Notes: generated by a model from the sequence alone, not told the origin. A DNA stretch of 64,000 nt from Apiospora phragmitis (GCA_038363925.1 JAQQWL010000011.1:8370001-8434000); one strand, 5' to 3'. Positions 32,820-43,797 are shown, counted from the first letter of the stretch. Translations and numbers: made by a program.

Positions 32820-34149
32820 GTTGTTCACTCGATATACGGAGTACAGGGAAAAGGCGAGGTAGGTTTTGAGTTTGCAGCTGCTCGAGGAATATATATCACA
32901 TAAAGCAACCAGCGACTCCTGAGCGAGGCATCAGCTGTCTTTTATGTTGCAAGATGATAGCAAGAAGCTCATCTGGCATGTTGGGTATTAGTCAATGTTC
33001 AATTACGTCGATCCTGGCTGAATTGCGTCGTATTGCTCGCTGCTATATAAACCACCCCCGCCTCGGCCCTGGCCAATCAGGTGCTGCCGAAAAACGTGAA
33101 GGGCCAGGCGATGCGTTCGCCAAGTCCTCGAAATCCGGTGATGACCCGGGTAACCCGATGATGAGCCGTCCGGCCTGCAAACGCGATCCATGGCTAGAGC
33201 AGCTGTGCCTCATCAATCGCTGCATCCATCGCAACGTGTCTCTTCAAGTCATGTTCGTGACACGTCAGTTTCCTGGTGCTTGTCCAATCCCGGGGCACCT
33301 GAAGCTGGGGAGCCGCCTGCTGAACATTCGCCTGCCAAAAATCTAGACCTATACTGAAAACCCCTTTACGGAGAAGAAACCCGAGCTGCGCTGGTTATAT
33401 GCCTATTCGACAGCAGGAGCCGGTTGTTTACAACTCTTGCTCTGGCAATTCCGAAATACTTGAAGCGCAACCACTTAGGCTTGGGTTAGTGCTGATTCTA
33501 AACCATCGGTTGTAGGTATCATAGGTTAATACCTACAGCTCCGAGCCGAATGCTGACTTCTGTGGAGCGCCGTGAGCTTCGGCGGCGTCTTTCTCTCCAT
33601 GCTCGAGACCTTGCTAAATCGGTTCGGCTACGCAATCGCCATGCGCATCTGGTCGGGGATACTTTGATGGTCTCCATATATGGGCATCTTGCCTTGGTAC
33701 CATGAAGCCTACATAGCCAGGGGCTCATATGTACAGGTTGAACTTGCATATGTGAAATAGATTGCAAGCTAGGGGGATATGACAACTGCTTAAATTGAAT
33801 AAGGCACTTATCCATTATGACTGACACATTGGAGAGAAGAATAAAGGGATTGAATACCACACTTTTCACAAGTGCTTCGCCCTTTCCGTTGGTAACGTTT
33901 CCCAGGTATATGCTGTATTCGCAGAGAGCTGCTGCTTACGGGGCGCCGACGGCTTACGAACCGGCATCATAGGTGGGTCCCACCGTCCTCGGCCTCCGTT
34001 CGGTTTTAAGATCTGTCCAGCTGCTGTGACGTGATTCCCTCAACAATACGTCAAATAGGTTGCAGCTCACAGTCTTTCTGGGCAACTCAATCTGCATCAT
34101 AACAAGACAAAGCATCTCGATGCAGAAGATACTCAGAACTGTCGCGAAA
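32820..34149. other. Divergent intergenic region, no gene seen
   Basis: About 1.3 kb between the DUF1349 gene (minus) and the aldo-keto reductase gene (plus). Short frames only. One ACTCCGTA motif copy (reverse strand) lies at 32835-32842, just upstream of the DUF1349 start. Confidence 0.5.
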
Positions 34150-35269
34150 ATGACGTCCAAGTTGACAATCCAGTCGACCCTAAAGCTGAACAGCGGCTAT
34201 GAAATCCCCCGCCTTGGCTTCGGTGTAAGTTCCGCACCCTCCACATTGCAGCAGTCTGTTGTAGGGTCATTGGTTCGAGAGCCAACACGCTAATCTCGGA
34301 ACGAGACACCAGGTCTACCAGGTGTAAGTGGTTTTTCTTCTCTAGTCCCAAAGCTAATCGCCATATGGGTAAAAACACAGACCGCAATCAAAAGAAGCAG
34401 TCCGTTAACACCCCCTTCACCAGCCCCATCGAGCAAGCCGAGTCCTGCGTGCGCGAGGCCCTCAGCGCGGGCTACCGGCACGTCGACTCGGCTGTGGGCT
34501 ACAGAAATGAGGCGCCGTGCGGCAAGGCGATCCGGGACTTCGCTTCATCATCTTCAACGGGCGGTGGTGATGTTGTCGCGCGGGAGCAGGTCTTCTTCAC
34601 CTCCAAGGTGCGCCCCCTGAAACTGTCGTACGAGAGCGCCAAGACGCAGGTCGACGCCACCCTCGCGGAGACGGGCCTGGGCTACATCGACCTGATGCTG
34701 ATCCACGCGCCCTACGGCGGGCCCGAGGCGCGCAAGGGCGCCTGGAGGGCGCTGGTCGAGGCCGTGGACGCGGGCAAGGTCCGCTCCATCGGCGTCAGCA
34801 ACTACGGCGTCCACCACCTCGACGAGCTGGAGGCTTACACCCGGGAGCTCGCGGCCGAGCGCGGCGGCGGCGGCGGGGACGCGGCCACGAGTGGCGCCGG
34901 CGGGATCATCTCCGTGGGCCAGTGGGAGGTGCACCCGTGGCTGCCGCGCGACGACATCGTCGACTGGTGCCGCGCCCGCGGCATCGCCGTCGAGGCGTAC
35001 TGCCCCGTCGTGCGCGGCGAGCGCGCCGGCGAGAAGGTGCTGCAGGAGCTCGCGGCCAAGTACGGCAGACATGTGGCGCAGGTCCTGATCCGGTGGAGCC
35101 TGCAGAAGGGACACGTGCCGCTGCCCAAGAGCGTCACGCCCTCGCGCATCAAGGAGAATGCAGAGGTGTATGACTTCGAGATCAGCGAGGAGGATATGGC
35201 TAAGTTGGAGACGAAAGAGTACTCCCCTTGCGCTTGGGATCCCACGACGTCCCCTCTCTGGACAAATAG
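34150..35269 (+). CDS. Aldo-keto reductase
   Basis: Exons 34150-34224, 34313-34323 (11-nt micro-exon, VYQ plus two bases) and 34424 onward. The start reads MTSKLTIQSTLKLNSGYEIP and RLGFGVYQVPIEQAES. All four catalytic residues of the family are visible: Asp in HVDSA, Tyr in VGYRNE, Lys in FTSKVRP and His in LIHAPYGG. The NADP(H)-binding end is present (LPKSVTPSRIKENAEVYDFE). It reduces aldehydes or ketones to alcohols with NADPH; the substrate cannot be told. As written the frame does not stop after WDPTTSPL but runs to 35564, overlapping the next gene by four bases. One missing base near 35256-35259 would end it as ..SPLDK at 35267-35269, which I prefer (~310 residues). An upstream in-frame ATG at 34120 would add MQKILRTVAK, a weakly mitochondrial-like extension. 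Confidence 0.82.
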
Positions 35270-35560
35270 AGAGCGGAAAGTAATGACAGAATTGAATTCA
35301 GGGAGAAACTTTGACAGAAGCAACAGTATACATCTCATAGAAACTGCAGAACGCTTGATACAAACTATCATATTTATTGAAACGCCCATCCGATATTTTA
35401 ATTTTCCGTTTTCCCAGGACTCCTACCAAAATCAAAACAGACCAACTATATGCATTCTCGATCTCGCTACCCTTGCGGGTTGTGCCCAGAGCTATCCTCT
35501 TTTTGTTGCCGCTGTTCCGCTTTCTTTTTTACCCAGAATAGAAATAGAGTTTTGTTCAAG

Positions 35561-36797
35561 TTAAGCTGCCCCGGATCCGACACGCTCCAGGATTGGTCTC
35601 TGATCCCAGCGTTCTTCGTCGATACTGCTGGATTCGGCATCCTCAACGTACGTGTCGTCATCTGAATCTGAATCGACACCGCTGTAGATGAAGAACTGGA
35701 AAAAAATGCCCAAATCGAGGAACAAAGTTCCTGAGACTGCCTGCGATCCATGAAAGATTGACCAGGATATATCTTCCATAGATATGGCCGGCCTCGCCGG
35801 GCTGGCAGTGTCCAGGGTGAGCGCAGGTCGGCTCGTAGGCGAAAATGGAGAGAACATAAGTCAGGTTGCCCAAGCAGGAAAACAGGAAGAAGAGCATCGA
35901 GATGCCTTCCACCGACTTGCGCCGCCAGTTGAGCAACAGCTGCGGCAGGCGTGATCCGAGATACAACACCGCGCACATCCAGCCGAAGATTTGGCCCCAG
36001 AGATTGAACTGCGGGCCTCCGTCTGCGGGTTCCGATGCGTGTTCGCCCGAAGCATGGCGGCTCAGGTACCAACCCGCCACACCGGCAACGCAGACCATCA
36101 GGATGGCCGTCGAGTGGGTGAAGAAGGTCCGCATCTTTGTGGGCGGGGCGGCGGCGTAGACGGGGCTCCTGGTATCATGGGTACGGCGGGTGAGAGATGC
36201 TCCCAGCTGTGCCAGCTCTGGGTGCTGCCTCGTCGCTCCCTGTTGCTCAGGTGTGCGTCCAGCAGACCTGTCCTTTCGTTGGGCGCGCCGGTCTCCCTCA
36301 CGCGAGTGGTCTTTGGCTTGGGTGGGGGGACTTCGTCCTTCCATGTGAAGCCCTTGTAATAGAAACACTGACCCAGTAAGACCATATCGGCTATGGTGTA
36401 GTATATAGCAAGAATGAGCATAGTGGGCAGGACGCCCTGGAGGATGGCGCCGAGGATGTTGAAGACATCACCGACTAGCCATATGATGATGAACTGCAAT
36501 GAAAGACCCTCGGCAGAACCACGTCTGAAGTTTTCTGCAATCTGCGGGCTGAAGACGACTATCCATGCTGCTATGGATATAGAGCTTTGGAGGTAAGGAT
36601 GTTAGCTGGTGTGTCCTTGGCAACCATAACTGTGACAAAAGCTTTCGACTCATGAAAGAAACGATGTCTAATGTTTCTCGGGCCTGGGAAGAAACGACCC
36701 CAAAGCTTTTGGTGTTTGGATTTGGTAGATTAACTCACCCACAGATACCGGATATCGCTTCGACGTCCAAGTTCAACGGGCCAGTTGGAGGGGCCAT
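35561..36797 (-). CDS. PQ-loop vacuolar amino-acid transporter (Ypq1/Stm1-like), two frame breaks
   Basis: Exon 1 is 36797-36739 (MAPPTGPLNLDVEAISGICG) and exon 2 starts at 36584. Two PQ-loop motifs are present: IVVFSPQIAENFRRGSAEGL and LYLGSRLPQLLLNWRRKSVE. Seven membrane segments can be traced, with a cytosolic loop holding the Ser/Arg-rich NERTGLLDAHLSN segment (a dileucine-type vacuolar sorting signal is possible). Yeast Ypq1-3 and human PQLC2 export cationic amino acids from the vacuole or lysosome. Breaks: a missing base by the GGGG at 36162-36165 (before YAAAPPTKM) and an extra base near 35731-35735 (after SWIAGSL). When corrected, 360 residues end in an acidic tail, VGSGAA. The 3' ends of this gene and the aldo-keto reductase gene converge within about 300 bp. 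Confidence 0.85.
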
Positions 36798-37526
36798 GGT
36801 GGCGGTAGTGGTGTGGTGTCAGGTGTAGCACAAGATGGCCAACCAGAGAGGTATGTGTGTCAGACACTGAGCACAATATGAATGCTAGCTCATAGTCCGC
36901 AAACAAATGTATGTTGGTGGTCTATACAACTTGACTCTAAATGAGCGATTGATGGAAAAGTCAACAAATGCCGTTTCAATTCTCGATAATGAGTGAAGCC
37001 CAAGAAGAACATGAGAAGCCCGTCACTGAACTGGGATTTTTCTGACTGGGAATTTCCTCCACATTTCATAGCGTACTCACCAGCCGGGACCCGGGACCAC
37101 TGCTGACTGCGTCCCACGTGCCCTGAAGGATTTACGCCCAGGCTCCATGACGCTAGATGAAGTTTTGCGGGGTGGCCCCCAACTCCCAACTCCCAAGCCC
37201 CCATGGCTCTGGGTTAGGGAGCTAATGTTTCGCTTGTCTGCTTGCAGTGCCAAGCCCATCTATCCTCTTCAGCCGCCGTACAATCCACCACACAACGTCA
37301 CGACATCCCATATGGTACCTTTCCAGGGATTAGGGGGTTTGGACTGGATGATCGTCGCGGGCGATAACGATAACTTCATCTTCATCCGCGATTGACACAA
37401 GCTCGTCCGATATATTTCTTTCCTAAATCTGGCTCATTCTCGATAGGCTTTGTACCCAAAGTAAAAAGCGCACTTGGCAGGACATAGTTTGGTTCTGTGA
37501 TGGTATGATCGGGTTCGCCGGCCATC
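36798..37526. other. Divergent intergenic region, no gene seen
   Basis: About 730 bp between the starts of the PQ-loop gene (minus) and the Ppk6-like gene (plus), presumably both promoters. A GC-rich CCCCAACTCCCAACTCCCAA repeat lies near 37183. No gene seen. Confidence 0.5.
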
Positions 37527-39242
37527 ATGTCTGCCGACCTCTTCGCCGAATTCGCCGACTTCGAGGCGCCGCCGGTCTCGCAGACACCCCAACCTACCAA
37601 ACCCTCCTCGGACCCGTTCGACTTCTCTAGTCTCGCAAACAATAGGCAAACCGCCTCGGCGCCGCCGCCACAACAGAGCCATCCGTGGCCGGCATTTCAG
37701 TCGATCCAAGATCCTTGGACGGCATCCGCGACCACCACATCGACAGCACCGATACCACATGGTACCAATGCCATAGACAATGATAACGACGACGACGACG
37801 AAGGTTGGGGCGACTTCGAGGTGGCCCAGAATACAAAACCAGTCTCAAATGCGCCGCCCCCTATTCCTGCAGACAATGTGGTGAGACCGTTCCAAGACAT
37901 TCCTGCAAGGACGAGGATAGTGCGGGCACCGACAATAGATCTACTGTCGAACAGCCTCATCGATATCCCCGGTGGCAGCAGCCAGTCGGGAAAAACCTCG
38001 CTGGCCCAGCGTCCGAAGCCGAAGCTTGAAACAATCAGTCAAAAGAGCACGCGCCAACCACCTAAACCAAATCCTAATGTTCTGTTCGATGCGGATGATT
38101 TTGGCGGTGATAACGGGGATGAAGATGACTTTGGGGAGTTTGAGACTGTTGCCTCACCTGTGCGAGACACCAACAATGTGCGGCCCAAGAAACCTGCTTC
38201 ACAGATGTTAGCCAGCCTCACTTTGCAACAACCTGGCTCAAACTACCCGCAGGCTCCCAAATCTCCGTCTTTCCAGCAAAGGAACCCCTTTCCTGGGCTT
38301 GCTCTCCACACCCCTACGCCACCCGCCTCTGCTTCCAAGGACGACCCTAAGACGTCGCCCATCACTGCTTGGCCATCAATGGATAGGAACGATTCAGCAG
38401 GTAGCAATAAGATGGATGATGGATGGGGAAATTGGGACTCTTTCGACACGGGTAAGCCTGTCTCGAACAAGCCTGTGTCAAAGAAGCCGGTCTCAAAGAA
38501 GCCCGAGAAGGTTAGTGCAGTCTCGCAGAATACCGATGCGAGCTGGGATTGGGATGCTGCCGATCCAACAGCGGATGAAGCTAGAGATGACGGCAATCAA
38601 ATTCCTCCGAGTAACATCCCCCCTCCATCCGTTCTGTTATCGATATTTCCCAAGCTCCTTGGGATGGCCAACACATCACTCTACAAGCCCGTCAGCGGAC
38701 AACCGTGTTCTATCAAGAATCGTATAATGTCCGATCCGAGGACTCTGGACTTTTTTGAGGGGTACATATCACTTGCTACGGTTGCAGCTCGTATCATAGC
38801 CGGTCGAAAACAGCGCTGGCACCGAGACAGGTTTCTAGCACAATCTATGTCCATTTCGGCGGCTGGTAGCAAGGGTATGAAGCTTGCGGGGATCGATAAA
38901 ACCCAAGCTGCACGCGAAGATCGCGAAGCAGGCGATGTCTTGGATGTCTGGAAGGAGCATGTTGGCCGTCTACGTTCCGCAGTTGCTGCTGCAAATTCAG
39001 CATCGAAGGACAAGCAACTCAAGATACCCGAGTTGCGAGATAACATGCAAGTCCAGGCAGCCAAAGGTGTTCCTACATCCGCCAAAGCCTGCATAATATG
39101 TGGTCTCAGACGAGACGAACGAGTGGCAAGAGTTGACTTTGAAGTCGAGGATAGCTTCGGCGAATGGTGGGCAGAGCATTGGGGCCATCTGGCCTGCAAG
39201 CGGTTCTGGTTGAAGCATGAGAACGCGTTGCGTCAACGGTGA
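37527..39242 (+). CDS. Ppk6-like protein (no kinase domain) with acidic Phe/Trp motifs
   Basis: One uninterrupted exon of 571 residues. In databases such fungal proteins are often labelled serine/threonine-protein kinase ppk6, yet no kinase motif (glycine loop, VAIK, HRD, DFG) is present. The N-terminal two-thirds is disordered and holds DLFAEFADFE, EGWGDFEVA, DDFGEFETV and DDGWGNWDSF. These acidic aromatic motifs resemble gamma-ear/GAE-binding peptides of clathrin adaptor accessory proteins. A KPVSNKPVSKKPVSKKP repeat lies near residue 312. The folded-looking C-terminus (about 370-571) includes FEGYISLATVAARIIAGRKQ, an ACIICGLRRDERV pair of Cys and GEWWAEHWGHLACKRFW, suggesting a small metal-binding fold. 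A role in vesicle traffic is inference from the motifs. Confidence 0.8.
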   Translation: MSADLFAEFADFEAPPVSQTPQPTKPSSDPFDFSSLANNRQTASAPPPQQSHPWPAFQSIQDPWTASATTTSTAPIPHGTNAIDNDNDDDDEGWGDFEVAQNTKPVSNAPPPIPADNVVRPFQDIPARTRIVRAPTIDLLSNSLIDIPGGSSQSGKTSLAQRPKPKLETISQKSTRQPPKPNPNVLFDADDFGGDNGDEDDFGEFETVASPVRDTNNVRPKKPASQMLASLTLQQPGSNYPQAPKSPSFQQRNPFPGLALHTPTPPASASKDDPKTSPITAWPSMDRNDSAGSNKMDDGWGNWDSFDTGKPVSNKPVSKKPVSKKPEKVSAVSQNTDASWDWDAADPTADEARDDGNQIPPSNIPPPSVLLSIFPKLLGMANTSLYKPVSGQPCSIKNRIMSDPRTLDFFEGYISLATVAARIIAGRKQRWHRDRFLAQSMSISAAGSKGMKLAGIDKTQAAREDREAGDVLDVWKEHVGRLRSAVAAANSASKDKQLKIPELRDNMQVQAAKGVPTSAKACIICGLRRDERVARVDFEVEDSFGEWWAEHWGHLACKRFWLKHENALRQR

Positions 39243-40899
39243 GAGCGATCTCGACTGTACTAGCGGAATCTTCTACATACCCTGCCTTTGAGATGGATCG
39301 TAGCCAGCCTCCTCGGCTTCTGACGCACGAGTTTGACACGAAGATGGAGACAGATCATTGGCCGATCAGACTATCCGGTGAAAATGCAGCCATTGTGGCT
39401 TTCGACGCCATTGCGCCAATCTGCCCGTGCCATTCCAATCACATGGATAGCTTGTACGACTGTGATTTGCAGCTCTTATACTAACGAAGATATATGTCTC
39501 GTTCGCCCAATAGCCGCAGTCGAACTGTCGCAAACTAAACTACTGCACGGAGAATCCTCTCTTCTGCATATTTTCCTCGTAACATATTTTAATACCACAT
39601 GGTATACCCACTGTGATTCGCCCCTCCAGATAGCTAGTTGCTTAGAAATTTACCCAATCAAGGTATCTACTCCTACAACACTCTCGAGCACAAGCGTCAG
39701 GGCACACTGAGCTTGCATATATGGGCTCTAATTTTCCCGATCAGGCACCTTCGCCATGGGAAGTCGGGGCTCCAGGCTGTTGTGGCTAAGTATTGTTGAA
39801 GGACGGGGGCATTCCCAATCACCAGTGAGGCCTTTTTCTCGCCAATGGACTTTGCAGCTCGTGGTGTCCAATATGTGGCGTGATTTTCTCATGTACTTGT
39901 TCTTCGATGGTGACCAGTAAACACAAAACGCCGCCTGTGTCTCCTACCTTCTTTGGTCAGTGGCTGTCTCACAGTCCCTACCCTCGGAGAGGCTGTTCTC
40001 TCCGCACTTTGCTGGCAGAAAGCCTCCCCTCATACAGTATAGGTGTTGGTCGGGAGGGGACCAATGGGATCCACGGATGCGGAGCTTGCCGATGTTACTG
40101 GCGTTTCTTGCTTCGTGAGTACCATTCGAATCACTAGAGAGGGATGATTGGACCAATTGTTATGCAAGTAAGTAGCCCAAGTCGCGGCGTGCAGCCAGTA
40201 CGCGTATGGAGCAGAACCACATGACAGCTACCTAAGTATACACTTTCTTGAATTATGATGTGTTTTGATCGGGGAAAACCCTGCTAGCAGGATCCCTAAC
40301 AAAAAGAGGGGGTTGGGGGAACCGCAGTCTCGGCGATGAGGCTTGTACTAACTCCTCGCCACCATTTCCGGGGCGGGCAATGGCCGGACCACAAGAGGCT
40401 GCCCGGCTGGCATACGGGGCCCGGAATCTAACATCACCAGGGTCTGGGATACGATGGAGAGCATTGTAAGTTGGGATCTCAGGACCCTAAAGGGTGGATA
40501 TATGGGTATGTATGATGATTTAGTGCGATATCACTGAATCTTGATGACCGACTTGAAGTGTCTCCCTATTTTCGGGCTCAGGTTGCTGCTCTTGCCGGAG
40601 AAACGTGATGGGTTTCTCGTCGTTACGCAAGCGGAGCTTTACACATATCCTCCTCTATTTTTATAGCTCTGTCTTTGTTGATATGCTACTTCGGGCTCGA
40701 GAATTGTAGTGTCCGTAAACGGCGAGTTGTGTGGGTGGAACAAAGAGACTTGAACTCTCAAAAGGGGCCCATCGTCGAATAGGTAAAAACAATGGCTGGG
40801 CCCATAGCCGACTTCAATCTAAATTTGAAAAGAAAAAAAAATTTATATACGCGGCGCAGTTCTGCTGCTCAAGCATAGCCATATAGGACATCGTCTACC
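39243..40899. other. Intergenic, no gene seen
   Basis: About 1.66 kb between two plus-strand genes. No open frame with domains. A GC-rich segment near 40310-40420 and A-rich sequence (40830-40843) just before the next start. No repeats recognised. Confidence 0.5.
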
Positions 40900-43797
40900 A
40901 TGGCTCGAATCTCTAGATCTGAGCTGGAATCTCTGGGCATCACAGTGAATGCCTCGGGGCAACCCACGCCAGAATCCTTGGCGCGCTTCAACATACCGGT
41001 CCCTGATCACCACCGAAATAATGCGACTCCGTCCCCGGCGCCTGCTGCAATGGACGGCGTTAGAGCCGGTGAACCCTCGGAAGACTACGGAATGTCCGAA
41101 AGCAGCGAGTCCGTAGATGAGGACGAGAGCGAAGATGAGCTTGAGTTGGGGAAAAGTCGGGAAGATACCGTGAAAGCGCTGTTCTTGCTTGGTGCTCAGG
41201 AATTCAGTGATAAATTGGCGAGGATCTGGAGGAAATTCAACACAGGGAAGAAATACAGCAATTACCATGAGCGTCATCAGTGGCAGGAAGACATACTTTG
41301 TCTTTTGGTTCGCGAAGACTACATTGAAGATCTTGCACTAGTCAAGTTGGAGGAAGACTTCTTTTATCAAGCTGCTAAAAATAATCTATACGGCCTGGCT
41401 AGGTTGGTAATAGATAAGGTGGCTAGCCCAAACCACCGCAGCTTTGGGAGGTAAAGTCCGTGTCCAAAAGTCTGCGCACGAACCACCCCCATCGGAAATC
41501 TCACACAATACAACAACAATACCTTCTGTCTTCTTTTCAAATAACTTTATCAATTCAGCATGGATTTAAGTGAACTCGGTCGCATTTTAACCGCAAATCG
41601 CAAGCCAAATGGGGAATACAGCTCCGAGGCGGTTGCGGCTATCGCGGCGCTCTCCGTCGCCGGCGTCGGAAGGAAGGCTATTGCAGACGCGTTCGGTACG
41701 CGTCGCCACGAGACCATCAACAACCTCGTGAAGCGGTTTTTTTATCGAAAAACTCCTAAAACTAAGCCGAGATCTGGTCGTCCCCATAGACTGTCGACTC
41801 GGTAAGAGCGCTATCTATTTCAACTGGTACGTAGAAAGTCTCGTGCCACCTAGAGAGAGCTCTGTTTAGACATGAATGTCATGCTAGGCTCCAGACCACG
41901 CTCCTTTTCGATCAACACGGCAAGGCGCAATCTCCGGAAAAGGAGGATTGGCCATTGGCGCGCCTCGAAGCGCATCCTATTAACGAAAGAGGACGCTAAA
42001 GAGAGACTCTCCTTTTGCCGTTATTGGTCCTCTCCAGAGCGCCTTAAGCAGCTGTTGCTTTGCTTCTTTTCAGACGAATGTACGATTCAAAACGAACCCT
42101 CTATACCAGGCCACTGGGTCTTTAGATTTGGAAGGGGAACGCTATAGGAAGGATCAGATCAGTCCTACAGGTCACTCCAGGCCTCGAACCAGCCTTATAG
42201 TGTGGGCAATGGTATGGCAGAGGGGGGAAGAGGCAGGGACCTCTCCCCATATGTTCTGCAGGGGAGATCCCGACTCTGCCGGCGGTGGCTTTACTTCTAC
42301 CCGGTATATTAAGGTTCTGGAGGCTGCTCTCGTCCCCTTTTATGAGCCGGGTAACCCCTTTATGCAGGATAACGCGCGTATACATCGATCTTACGCCGTT
42401 AAAGAGTTCCTGGAATCCAGGGGTATTTGGACTATTAACTGGCCTGCACATTCACCTGATTTAAACCCTATTAAACAGGTTTAGAAGGCTCTCAAAGCAA
42501 AGATCTATAAAATAAAGCCTGGCTTTCAATACCTGAAGGAAAATATAGCACACGAGGCGTATGCGAGAGAGGTAGTCCAGTCGGCGTGGGCTGCTCTAGA
42601 TCCGAGCCTGATTTACAGGCTGTTGAGATCTCTGCCTCGGCGCCTTGCTGCTGTACGTCGCGTAAGGGGCCGGTATAGTTATTATTAAATCCCATTCAAT
42701 TACTAATCTAATGGTCTAAATTATATCATATTTGCTAGTAAATTGAGTGTGTTATTGATATTCAAAGGTTGGTGGTGTTGGGGGAGGGGATTAGCTAAAG
42801 GTGGTGCGTGCGCAGACTTTTGGACACTGATTTTTACCTTGCCTGATACGATGTGTACATCGCGACCATACTCAACCTTAGCAAGGAAAGTCCAGATATA
42901 GGCCTACATATTCTTCAATACTATTTCAACGCCCTGGTCAGACTCGAGAACTCTTCCAGCGATTTCCGCGGGTACAAAACACAGAGAAGTTACAGGTTCC
43001 TCATGGGTGATAGCCACCCCGAGACGATCAGAGCCTACAGGCTGTATGCGACATTAGCCCACGAACAAAGCAACAAGGGAACTTTCAGCTGGCTCCTGGA
43101 CCAAGCGACCTGCCCTCGACGATGCAAAGCAGTCGGGGATGCTCACCTTTTCACAGCTCTGTTCGAGGTTCCTAAGCATAGTATCGGAAGGGATCGAGCC
43201 CACAATGCCAGGGGATTTGGGGGTTTGGAAAATCTCGACACTTTGATGAACTCAGGGCACATGGGTATCCATAGCCAGATCGATAATAGCCCAACGCAGA
43301 CCTACGTGGACAACATTGCCGAGTTAATCAAGCGAGACGACAAGCCCGATACACGCAATGAAATTTTCGGGCTGGAGTACTTACGTGCCTTCCACTGGAA
43401 CAACAACAAGAACCACCCGACACCGCTGTCATATGCCATGAACCATTTCGTTTCTGTCGAGCTCCCCGGGGGAGTCGGCGAGCGTCATATGGCCTCGCTA
43501 GAGATCGCCTTCCATCTCATCAGGAAAGGCGCCGATCCACGGTGGGTCGACCCCGAAGTCCGCGAAAAGGTGCTGGCGGAGTACCAGAGACGGGCCGCCG
43601 CCGCTGATGTGCCGAAGGAATCCTCGAAGCCCTTTTTCCGGGACAACCTCTCGGGGATGACGGCCCAGAACTTCTGCAAGAGCTCCGGAGAGCTGGCGTA
43701 TACGCACATGGTTCCGGAACGGATTCCCATGATCGTCATATATTTCGTCGCCCACAATACCAATGTAGTCCCGCCTGGGCGGATCTACTTTATATAG
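40900..43797 (+). CDS. Unrecognised protein; its intron carries a Tc1/mariner element
   Basis: Exon 1 (40900-41450) and exon 2 (42882-43797) join across a 1431-bp intron to 488 residues: HRSFG-SKESPDIG at the junction, phase 2, in frame with both open halves. Exon 1 begins MARISRSELESLGITVNASG and has an acidic stretch (SESSESVDEDESEDELEL), then an amphipathic helical part (QEFSDKLARIWRKFNTGKKY). Exon 2 has GDSHPETIRAYRLYATLAHE, TCPRRCKAVGDAHLFTALFE and RMASLEIAFHLIRKGADPRW-like helices reminiscent of ankyrin-type or other helical repeats, but no family is assigned. Without the transposon the intron would be about 49 bp (GTACCTTGCC...ACCTTAG), normal for this genome. As the DNA stands, exon 1 read through ends at TAA 41452-41454. 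Whether the gene is still spliced correctly is unknown. Confidence 0.72.
41454..42834 (+). mobile_element. Tc1/mariner-superfamily DNA transposon, decayed copy
   Basis: A 1381-bp element between TA target duplications (41452-41453 and 42835-42836). Terminal inverted repeats of about 34 bp share the core GTGTCCAAAAGTCTGCGCAC (left 41454-41487, right 42800-42834), with a few mismatches at the outer ends. It contains one transposase frame in the plus direction, the same as the host gene. Removing the element and one TA restores the host sequence GGGAGGTACCTTGCC. It lies wholly within the host intron. Confidence 0.9.
41560..42687 (+). pseudogene. Tc1/mariner transposase, disrupted by stops and a frameshift
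   Basis: It starts MDLSELGRILTANRKPNGEY and has an N-terminal helix-turn-helix (KAIADAFGTRRHETINNLVK). Catalytic acidic residues are visible in FSDECTIQNEP, FMQDNARIHRS and WPAHSPDLNPIKQ (DDD/E type). Disruptions: in-frame TAA at 41803-41805 (after PHRLSTR), TAG at 41854-41856, a one-base shift near 42130-42142 (FRFG to GERYRKD), and TAG at 42481-42483 where relatives have Trp (NPIKQ-V-stop-KALKA). The Trp-to-stop change is a G-to-A/C-to-T transition such as RIP makes. The tail SLPRRLAAVRRVRGRYSYY ends at 42685-42687. This copy cannot make transposase. Confidence 0.85.

Noticed and set aside
34255..34300. GGTTCGAG T-loop-like box, possible tRNA
   Set aside because: Lies in an aldo-keto reductase intron; no matching acceptor stem, D-arm or anticodon arm could be drawn.
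40900..41454. Short stand-alone 184-residue gene ending at TAA 41452
   Set aside because: The stop is made by the transposon's TA target site; the host frame continues in exon 2 once the intron is removed.
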